NCBI GenBank assembly: GCA_947646735.1
Contig: CANTFK010000131.1
Location: 124,001 to 188,000 of the forward strand
DNA from: Peronospora farinosa
Lineage: Eukaryota > Oomycota > Peronosporomycetes > Peronosporales > Peronosporaceae
Reading direction: 5' to 3'
DNA length: 64,000 bases
The translations under genes and the position numbers were made by a program. The notes below the pieces were generated by a model. It saw nothing but the letters and a program-made list of their open reading frames with translations, was not told where the DNA came from and ran no database searches. Positions 56,611-64,000 of this stretch are shown one piece after another (positions within the stretch are counted from its first letter, which is position 1; each line of letters opens with the position of its first letter).

Positions 56611-58351
56611 GGATACTCAGACATCTTCTGCTTTTCCCATGGGCGCGAGTTTATCAACAGCCGGAGCTGAGATTCCGTTACGAGACTATTAGTCTCGCCC
56701 AGGCGGTCCTTGGATCTTTTGTCTAAAGGGGGGGCCCGGACCCATCCACGAAGCTGGAAGGGTTATGCGAGACCACAGGTCCTTCACGCTTAATTGCGAG
56801 ATCGCAAGGGGGCCCACCATAGAGACGGGCCATGGGGAAACGTCTTCGGTCTTGAACACACTTGGCTGGGCGTATCCCGAATGGATAGGCCCCAGGCGTT
56901 GGAACTAGTGGGACCTTTGGATGCTGGCACCCCTTGATCATCAGAGTCGAGACTCTCAGTATCAGACTCGGAAGAACCGAAAAGCTGGATGAACAGGTCG
57001 GAATGAGGCGTGGGCGTCTTTTTCGAGTTGGAAGAAGCAGCAGGTGACGTCTGTACTTCGGGAGGAGGCTTGGCCATTGGTTTCCCAGTGGGCCCCGCCG
57101 GTTTCGTTGGTTTCCCAGTGGACCCCGCCGGTTTTGGAAGAGGCTTGGACGTCGGTTTCCCAGTGGACCCCGCCGGTTTGGGAAGAGGCTTGACTTTTGG
57201 TTTCCCAGTGGACCCACCGGTTTGGACTCCGTTGATGTTGGGAGAGGACCGGACTTGGGTGTCCCAGTAGATCCCACGGACGTCGAAGAAGGGCCTGATG
57301 TCGTTTTACGAGATAAGTCCACCACCTCTGGAGCGGGTTTCTCCACGGAACTCACCGGGCTACCACGACGACGAGAGGCAGGTGACCGAGCCATCGCCGC
57401 TAGCAGAGACTAATCGCTGCTACTGGACTCGTCTTCAGGGGAACTTGGGTCACGGGTGGTCCGACGCTTCTTCGATGTGGAAGGGGCTGGAACTTCGGCA
57501 GTAGGAGACCGAGATCTTTTAGCCCTTGCAGGTCCTGGGACCTTAGTCTTAGGCGAGGCAGATCTATCCGCGGCGCTCCGAGCTACGGCCAGCTGTTTCT
57601 GGAGTTGGTCCCGTTGGCAGGCGACTTGCTTCACGAGGGCTTTAGAGCGGGCCAGCTCATCTCGAAGTAGTGATACTTGAGATACTGTGGACCGAAGATC
57701 GGCCGTGGTGGTATCCAACTTGGCCTCCAGCTCTTCTATCTGGAGTGTGAAGCTCGTCACCGTGGCCTCATACTGGCCCCTCCAGTACCGAATCTTGGAC
57801 CGAGACGCTTCAACTTCAAGGCGATAATCCTTCCGGGTGGCGAGCGCATCTCGGTATTCCGCAATAGTTAGCTGGTCGGTTTGTGATCGCAGACGAAGTT
57901 CCGAATTCGAGCCTCGATCCGGGGAAGATCAACTTTTTCAAATCGAATGACCTCGTCCACGCGGCTCTGCAAGTCTTGGGCCCGGCGATGCTCAGCCTGA
58001 TAGGCCTGCTGGAGGGCCCTATGATTGTCAGCAAGGGTCTCCATAACTTGGGCTCATTCCATCGCCAGCTGGATCGCTCGCCACGCCCGGTTAACACTCG
58101 CATAATCGGGGGGCTCCCCGACAAGGTCTACAGTCGGAATAACCAAGGCAGGGTCAGGTCCAGGCAGTGGAGGGGTAGACCAACGGCCAGGTGCTGGGGG
58201 TTCGTCAGAAAAAGAACTGGAAGAGGTCACTGGTGAATAAAGGGTGGATGAGTTGGTGAATACGGAGGATCGTCAAGCACATGGACACCTACTTATATGT
58301 TGAGGAGACGGGACAAGGATGCACGGGGTCTTGCCGCAGTTCGGAAGACCA

Positions 58352-58367
58352 GCGCGCAGGGGACAGC
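58352..58367 (+). promoter_or_regulatory. Polypurine tract of D1
   Basis: GCGCGCAGGGGACAGC immediately before the 3' LTR; identical in D2. Confidence 0.7.
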
Positions 58368-59699
58368 TGTGGAGAAGTGCCAGAGAAATGGGGGGCCCTT
58401 CGTAGCTATTATAATAACTAGCGTGAAAGATCTCGGTCACTCTCTTGAATGAGTGACAGGGAGTGACCAGGGCCCCGAACTGGTCCAAGGACCCGAGTTC
58501 GGAGAAGTTACTAGGATGTCCTACACTATAGACCAAAGGACCAGTACTGCTAGGGCAGCTTAGGTTGACCCCAGGTAACAGGTGGGTCTCAGACAACAGG
58601 TAGACCCAGGTGACCGGTGGACCTCAGGTGACAGGTTGACCCAGGTGACAGGTTGACCCAGGTGACCAGTGGTCCCCAGGCAACAGGTTGACCCAGGTGA
58701 CAGGTTGACCCAGGTAACAGGTGGAACCCAGACAACAGGTGGACCCCAGGTGACCGGTGGACCCCAGGTGACAGGTTGACCCAGGTGACAGGTGGACCCC
58801 AGGTGACAGGTTGACCCCAGGCGACTGGTGGACCCAGGTGACCGGTGGACCCCAGGTGACAGGATGACCCAGGTGACCGGTGGACCCCAGGTGACAGGTT
58901 GACCCAGGTGACCGGTGGACCCAGGTGGCCAGTGGACCCCAGGGTACCGGGGCCTAGGGGTACCAGGGTACCGGGGCCCAATGTCCGAGGGTGCAGAACC
59001 GGTAAACAGAATATCGAAGATTACAGAAAGTACAGGGTACCAAGGAGCCAGTTCTTCCTCCAAGAGTCGGCATGTGGCACTATCCAGATCAAAGGGTTAG
59101 GGTTAGGCAAGAAAAGCATACAAGGTATAAGATGAATAAGCACACTCGAATTTGCATTACACGTGGCAGCTTTAAGCGCCCCTTCTAAGCTTCTCCGTCG
59201 CTTCACCTCTTCCGGGCGGGATACCCTTTGGCCCCCCGACGTCCAGCAGGTGTTAGACGGCTCAAGCTACGCAAGTTGAACCTCAGGATAGTTGGTCTGA
59301 GGTGTCAAGTAAGTGTCAACACTCTACGACCCGCTACAGGAAGCGGTTTCCCTACGGGGAAGAACACAAAGGGGTCCAAGGACCAAAAAAACAGTCAGCC
59401 ACCAAAGGGGTACATAGTACCAGGTGCATCGCTCTCGACTAAGTCGATCGAGCACAAGAAACCCGGTCCCAGTGAAGTATATCCACTCGGGGACCACCAA
59501 GTCCAAGTCTTATACAAAGACCAAGTCTTTAAGTCTTCTGCGTCAACCGAGGAGCAAGACCAGCCAAGTCGACGGGTACACAAGGTGAGACCCAAGGCCA
59601 ACACGACACGGTATCGGGGTAACCCCTCCGTAAGTCGGCAGTCCGGCGCTGTGTGTGTTTGTAAATCTCCTACGTTGTTTGAGAATCCACTCCACCACA
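58368..59699 (+). repeat. 3' LTR of D1 (1332 bp)
   Basis: TGTGGAGAAGTGCC...CTCCACCACA. Nearly identical to 45413-46638 outside the minisatellite (about 58560-58940), which is about 106 bp longer here. CGGA follows at 59700-59703. Confidence 0.88.
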
Positions 59700-59703
59700 C
59701 GGA

Positions 59704-60400
59704 TATGAGGAATAACGGTAAAGACCCCACTTGCTGTATTCGTCGCCACCGTCGCTCGTATTGAATTAAACGGAAACGACAGAATATTTGGATAATATTT
59801 TTAAGAGAAGCCTCTGCAGACTCCATGTCCACATCCAAGAATTCACGTGTTGATACCGGGTGATTGGCTTGCCGAAAGGGCCTGGGGTAAATTTGCCCTC
59901 GTTCTTTCGCGATCTGTCCCTTTTGCAACGCATTTTGGGTAGGCCACTGCTTAGCTAGGAACTTAGCCAGTGCTTTTTCGAAATATGACTGGAGCACACC
60001 AGGAGACCTGCCTCGAGATTTACATTTTCATCTATTTCTGCCCCCAAAGACCTTGGCTCCACTTTGCACCGGGTCCCTGTCACATCTTCACACGTACTTG
60101 TGGCTGGACCCTCGGGATCGCTGCATCCATCTTTCCTGCTTCTCGAATTCGTGCTTCGAGCAAGGCTGCACCGGTTGGCCCCAGCTGCATCCGACCCACG
60201 GTGTCCATTAGGGCCGAGACCATAGACGAAGTGGCCGACTCATACTGGGACCTCGGTGATGATCCATCGTGGGACCCTGCTGAAGAGCCTAGTCCAGGGA
60301 CAGCCGCTCTTCCCAAGTGACGGGATACCTCCTTGGGAGGGATCTCACCTACTAACGCTTCGAGGTGACCATGCAAGACCACTAGAGTCTTCTTCAGGGT
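59704..60400 (-). pseudogene. D2 gag, middle part up to the D1 insertion
   Basis: GHLEALVGEIPPKEVSR, SQYESATSSMVSALMDTV.RMQLG, ALAKFLAKQWPTQNALQKG and DVDMESAEASL are homologous to 47340-47930 of D1. It ends with TVIPHIRV (other frame) exactly at the CGGA duplication. Confidence 0.82.
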
Positions 60401-60425
60401 CTCGAACCCGAAATTAAAGAAGGGC

Positions 60426-61103
60426 TCAGCAATTGAAATTTTCAGCAGACATATCTGCTTCGTGAAGCTGGTTCATCAGAGCCTTGCGGACCTCCAGGTC
60501 TGATGTTGAGGTGGGCAGGGCCGTTATCGAACCAGGGACCTGTCCTAGCATCTTGACCTTGAGCGTCTTCATCACCGGGTCCTTTCGAAGAAACATCTTC
60601 AATATGTTCCGATGGTAGGCTTCTTCCAAATCTTCTTCTGTCCAGTCCTTACTAGCCACACCTTGCCTCTCCCCCGACTCGTCCATCGTGTCTTCTTCTG
60701 TTGGTGCTTTCATCTTGGTATGCTTCTTTTTCTTGTCCTCGGGCACCGTTGGCTCTCGAGTAGCAGTTTCGGAGACTTGTTTCGGGGTCCACTGTTTTTT
60801 AGCTTTCGCTGTCAAACTTGGGACCCCTGTACCATAATATTTATCATGGCCCATGTTGTCTTCTTCAACGAAGACGAAAGGGGAAGAATTTTTTGGCTTT
60901 TCTTCATATTCCACCTTGACCTCAATGGCAGAGCTTCTCCCCGGGCTCTGCAGGTCCTCCGATCCTTCTTCCTTCTTGATCACTGGCGATCCGGTTTCCA
61001 GTGTCTTGGTCGTCCCTTGGTCTATCTTGACCGTTGTCTTTTCTTCTTCGTGGGACTCGCGGTGAGTTCCCGCGTCTCCTAAAGATCCGGGCACGCGCAC
61101 CAT
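60426..61103 (-). CDS. D2 gag, N-terminal part (intact frame)
   Basis: 225 codons from the ATG that overlaps the primer site (MVRVPGSLGDAG), through VEYEEKPKNSSPFVFVEEDN and DEDKKKKHTKMK to WTEEDLEEAYHRN and a short tail. Unlike in D1, no frameshift occurs, so this shows the ancestral reading frame. A nucleotide break near 60426 separates it from the rest of gag. Confidence 0.82.
   Translation of the reverse strand: MVRVPGSLGDAGTHRESHEEEKTTVKIDQGTTKTLETGSPVIKKEEGSEDLQSPGRSSAIEVKVEYEEKPKNSSPFVFVEEDNMGHDKYYGTGVPSLTAKAKKQWTPKQVSETATREPTVPEDKKKKHTKMKAPTEEDTMDESGERQGVASKDWTEEDLEEAYHRNILKMFLRKDPVMKTLKVKMLGQVPGSITALPTSTSDLEVRKALMNQLHEADMSAENFNC
61086..61102 (-). promoter_or_regulatory. Primer binding site of D2
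   Basis: Minus strand TGGTGCGCGTGCCCGGA, identical to D1, one base from the LTR. Confidence 0.8.
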
Positions 61104-62180
61104 TGTGGTAAAGTGGATTCTCAAACAACGTAGGAGATTTACAAACACACACAGCGCCGGACTGCCGACTTACGGAGGGGTTACCCCGATACCGTGTCGT
61201 GTTGGCCTTGGGTCTCACCTTGTGTACCCGTCGACTTGGCTGGTCTTGCTCCTCGGTTGACGCAGAAGACTTAAAGACTTGGTCTTTGTATAAGACTTGG
61301 ACTTGGTGGTCCCCGAGTGGATATACTTCACTGGGACCGGGTTTCTTGTGCTCGATCGACTTAGTCGAGAGCGATGCACCTGGTACTATGTACCCCTTTG
61401 GTGGCTGACTGTTTTTTTGGTCCTTGGACCCCTTTGTGTCCTTCACCGTAGGGAATCCGCTTTCTGTATCGAGTATTGACACCTCAGGCCAACTATCCTG
61501 AGCTTTAACTTGCGTAGCTTGAGCCGTCTTACACCTACTGACTTCGGGGGCCAAACTGTTTTTCGTTTGGAAGAGGCGAGGTGATGTATAAGCTTGGAGG
61601 GGGCGCTTAAAGCTGGTACGTGTAAAGCAAAATCGAGTGTGAATATCTATCTTATAATTTTTATGCTTTTCGTGTCTAACCCTACCCCTCTCTTAGGAGA
61701 GTGCCACGTGTCGACTTTCGGAGGAAGACTGGCTCCTTGGAAACTGCACTTTATATGAACTTAGGGGTTCCATGTCCGTTTCTGCACTGGTGGGGCCTTC
61801 GGGCCTTGGACCTTGGGGTCCTGGACCCTCGGTGACCTAAACCCTCGTGGACCTGGACCCTCAGAGACTTATGCCCTGATACACCGGGGCCTTGGGATTT
61901 TGCGCCTTGGATTTTGGGCCCTGGACCTTCGAGGCCCTGGATTATCGGGCCCTGGGGCCTTAGTGCCCTGGACCTTGGGGCTTTGGGCTTAATAACCTTG
62001 ATGCTTGTACCAGCTCTGCACTGTTGCTACCTTGTACTCTCTTTGACCCTGGGGCTTTGTGAGAGAGACCTTGTGAACCTGCGAGGCCTTTTTTGCCAAA
62101 CCCTCGTGGAAACGACCTGAACATTTCTTTCCCCCTGTCCATATATTTTTGGTGCCCAGATTTCCCCTGGCATCACCAAC
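61104..62180 (-). repeat. 5' LTR of D2 (about 1077 bp)
   Basis: Starts TGTGGTAAAGTGG and ends near CATCACCAAC (degraded CCACA). The G+C-rich CCTTGGACC.TGGGGTCCTGGACC tract (61790-61990) stands in place of the CAGGTGACC minisatellite of D1. It abuts an interrupted gypsy integrase (KYKVGD). Confidence 0.78.
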
Positions 62181-63200
62181 CTTATACTTTTCGAGGTTCT
62201 TGCGTCGGCTGACGTTCCACGGACGCCTTCTGCTTATCGAACGCAGCGGCAATGGCATCGCGCACAATAGCGCGACGGATTGATGATGCATGACAAATTT
62301 GTCGATCATTGTAGAGTCCGACAGACGGACTCTCAATTTAATCTGAGCTGCGCTAGCCGGAGAAAGAATGTTCTGTGACTTACAACGCGCTTGCACCGCA
62401 TGTAGAGAATCAGGTAATGTCTCTCGCGAGGACGTCAGTGACACCGAGATATCCGGTCTCCCTCCTTCAACAAAAATAGAAGAATCGGTCAAGCCGAGAA
62501 GATCCGGGACGCACGGATGGCGGGCATTATTCATCAAAAAGGGGATAAAACAAGTCGAAGCATGAATAGCATTGTTCGTCGCGAACTTAGTCATGAGTTC
62601 GCGAGGAACTCGCTCCATGACGTAAAGACGTGGCGTAAAACTCCACACAATAGCCTCCAACACGCGATTTACTCGCTCAGTCTTTCCAGCTGTTCCAAAA
62701 TGCGCAGTAGCAGACATCATAAGACGAGTGCCGAGAATGTCGAACATGCAAGACCAAAACGTTGCCTTAAATCGAGGATCGCGATCGGAGACAATCGTGG
62801 CAGGCATGCCATGATGTTTGAAGACCATGTCTACCAAGAGAGCCGCAGTATCTTTGTCCGTGATGAAGACAGCGGCAGGTAAGAGATGCGCCATCTTACT
62901 GAACCTATCCACGATGAATAATATGCCTGTTCGCCCCTGCGCATCGGCCGGCAATTCCCAAACGAAGTCCATGCTCGCAAAATTTCAAAGACCCGTGATA
63001 TCGGTAGAGGGTAAAGCGGGGCTTGTGCGGACGGTACCGGCCTTACACGCTGGCACACCTCACAAGACCAAGCCCACTTGCAGACCTACTTATACATGTG
63101 AAGCCACTAGAAGCTCCGAGACGGCGCGAGGTACGTCTTCTCGTGACCCAGATGGCCGCTTATGGCGCTAGTGTGGCGCTCGCGGAGAACACGATCACGA
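62181..63200 (-). pseudogene. Ty3/gypsy integrase fragment (element G2)
   Basis: Minus strand: HLGHEKTY.....C..CQRVRPVPSAQAPLY (zinc region, broken), then [47 protein letters not shown] and [12 protein letters not shown]: the D, D, E core. The frame runs on to KNLEKYKVGD where the D2 LTR begins. The usual DGQTERVN reads AGKTERVN. It is related to, but distinct from, G1. Confidence 0.85.
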
Positions 63201-64000
63201 CGATCGTCTTCGAGTGGGACATCGATACAAGAAGTGTCATACTGATTAATTTGATACATGAGAAACTTGCCTTTGATAGTTTAACGAGCAATGTGGGCGT
63301 TTAGTAAAAGACATCACGTGAATACGCCTCTACGATGTCATCACGCAACGGGTTGACCGCCGACACATCCATGGTATTATATTTAAATGTCGCACACGCG
63401 ATGCAATCGTCGTGTCGTAGCTACAGCCGGTGTATCTTCACGGGGATCATCTTCAGGTCTCCGCGATATAGCATCTGCAATAATGTTTTGTTGATACAGG
63501 CTATTAATGTACCGCAAATTTGTACTCAGCTAAAAATGACAATCAGCGCGCCATGCGCTGGCTGAGATGCGGGCTCTTAGTCGCGGTCCGTAGGGACGCA
63601 TGATCGGTGTAGATGATGAATGTCTGTTCTTCAAGAAAATAAACGCGAAATTTCACGAGTGCGTAACGCATCGCTAGCAGCTCCTTGTCGTGATCTGGGT
63701 AATTGCGCTCGGCAAGTTTCAATTGCCGAGATTGGCAAGTCACCACACGTTCGTTACCATTTTCATCATGCTGCATTACGCCCATCCTATGGCGAAGTCA
63801 CTCGCATCGCAGACAACATGGAACGGGGTATCATGGTTAGAAATCGCTAATATGAGCGCTGTCGAGAGTCTCGTCTTAATCTTTTAAATTGCAGACTGGG
63901 GATCCTGGCGCCATAACCATATGGCGTCCTTCTCCAGCAGTTGTAACAGCGAATAAATCACGTACGCAAAGTCCTTCGCGCATTGATGTAAGTAATTGGC
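63201..64000 (-). pseudogene. Ty3/gypsy RT/RNase H fragment (G2), runs off window
   Basis: From the right edge: NYLHQCAKDFAYVIYSLLQL (RT-RNase H connection) and a broken first RNase H block near 63790-63850, then [39 protein letters not shown] and [20 protein letters not shown] (63785-63543). About 63310-63500 is decayed linker. Continues beyond the window. Confidence 0.85.

Larger units (their letters stand above)
54691..58250 (-). pseudogene. Antisense ORF of D1 (coiled-coil, Ser/Pro/Lys-rich protein)
   Basis: Reading on the minus strand from near the 3' LTR: DYASVNRAWRAIQLAME, a helical region (ALQQAYQAEHRRAQDLQSRV), coiled coil (57760-57410: QIEELEAKLDTTTADLRS, QLQKQLAVARSAADRS), a basic Ser/Pro stretch with KKRRTT, repeats (57394-56723: NRRGPLGNQ..SL; in the alternate frame GSTGKPK-type), DLFIQLFGSSESDTESLD, and NAWGLSI. 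A solo LTR (55196-56610) interrupts it, after which the conserved C-terminal part continues (MGVLKKVLQGMVEGH..LDILLDPFFQPV, 54995-54702). No clear ATG. It is the counterpart of 37190-39347 in D2. Not a known retroelement domain. Confidence 0.6.
45413..59699 (+). mobile_element. Chronos-like Ty3/gypsy element D1 (14.3 kb)
   Basis: Long LTRs (45413-46638 and 58368-59699) with TGTGG/CCACA ends, primer site, purine tract and a CGGA target duplication. Order: gag, protease, RT, decayed gypsy RNase H, second RNase H, integrase, chromodomain, antisense ORF. It is inserted within D2 gag. A 1.4 kb solo LTR (55196-56610) sits in its antisense ORF. Several frameshifts in gag and pol. The architecture matches what has been reported for oomycete elements with a plant/archaeal-type RNase H (Chronos, Archon). 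Confidence 0.9.
36102..62180 (-). mobile_element. Chronos-like Ty3/gypsy element D2, split by D1
   Basis: D2 occupies 36102-45412 and 59704-62180. In its own direction: 5' LTR (62180-61104), primer site, gag N part (to 59704), [D1 inserted], gag C part (from 45412), protease, RT, deletion, integrase tail with chromodomain, antisense ORF, purine tract, 3' LTR (37113-36102). The gag breakpoint PHIRV/SA.SDL continues exactly across D1. Flanks differ (gypsy integrase on the right, copia on the left) and no target duplication was found. Confidence 0.85.

Noticed and set aside
58560..59063. Gly/Pro/Trp-rich repeat proteins in the LTR
   Set aside because: Translations of the LTR minisatellite; repeat length keeps frames open without coding meaning.
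60612..61082. 156-codon plus-strand ORF with hydrophobic stretches
   Set aside because: Antisense of the intact D2 gag N-terminal frame; low-complexity Lys/Glu codons read as Phe/Ser/Leu.
1..64000. CRISPR arrays, bacterial operons, tRNA or rRNA genes
   Set aside because: All tandem repeats are degenerate minisatellites without unique spacers. The genome is eukaryotic by introns and elements, and no complete tRNA cloverleaf or rRNA was recognised by eye.

Overview
The window looks like a repeat-rich oomycete (Peronosporales-type) nuclear genome. Evidence: compact host genes with 60-75 bp GT-AG introns, Ty3/gypsy and Ty1/copia elements nested in one another, and Ty3/gypsy copies with a second, archaeal/plant-type RNase H, an architecture reported for the oomycete Chronos and Archon lineages. 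About 13 kb in the middle is host sequence; almost everything else is retrotransposon. The species cannot be named from the sequence alone.  Left repeat block (1-20.7 kb). The window opens in the gag of a minus-strand Ty3/gypsy element (G0) with its 5' LTR at 174-501. A decayed integrase follows (1216-1885). Next come an older plus-oriented LTR (1948-3108) and a decayed minus-strand gag with its own LTR (3266-5654 and 13386-14390). That second LTR is split by a nearly complete minus-strand Ty3/gypsy element, G1 (5660-13380: identical-length 342 bp LTRs, 5 bp target duplication AGGAA, gag, protease, RT-RNaseH-integrase). G1 also carries a 320-codon ORF on the opposite strand next to its 3' LTR. 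A broken Ty1/copia element lies at 15649-20719.  Gene island (20.7-34.1 kb). An unidentified spliced gene is followed by a secreted/ER-type DnaJ protein, endonuclease V, an unidentified minus-strand gene, a histidine-phosphatase gene flanked by two decayed relatives, a DHHC palmitoyltransferase, and a divergently transcribed six-exon gene of unknown function. Introns were placed by splice signals plus reading-phase continuity.  Right repeat block (34.1-64 kb). A copia-type LTR and a decayed copia RNase H lead into two copies of one large Chronos-like Ty3/gypsy family. The older copy, D2, is on the minus strand (36102-45412 and 59704-62180). The other copy, D1, is on the plus strand (45413-59699); it jumped into the gag of D2 and made a 4 bp duplication CGGA. 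Both have LTRs bounded by TGTGG...CCACA, a tRNA primer site overlapping the gag start codon, a long gag with CCHC knuckles, DSGA protease, RT, a decayed gypsy RNase H plus an intact-looking second RNase H (D1), integrase with chromodomain, and a coiled-coil, Ser/Pro/Lys-rich ORF on the antisense strand between pol and the 3' LTR. D2 has lost RT thumb, both RNases H and the integrase core by deletion. Further solo LTRs (42049-43802, 55196-56610) interrupt both copies. The window ends in another minus-strand Ty3/gypsy pol fragment (62181-64000).  The most notable signal is that two unrelated Ty3/gypsy families here each carry an antisense ORF next to the 3' LTR; one of them combines it with dual RNase H, as plant Tat/Ogre elements do.
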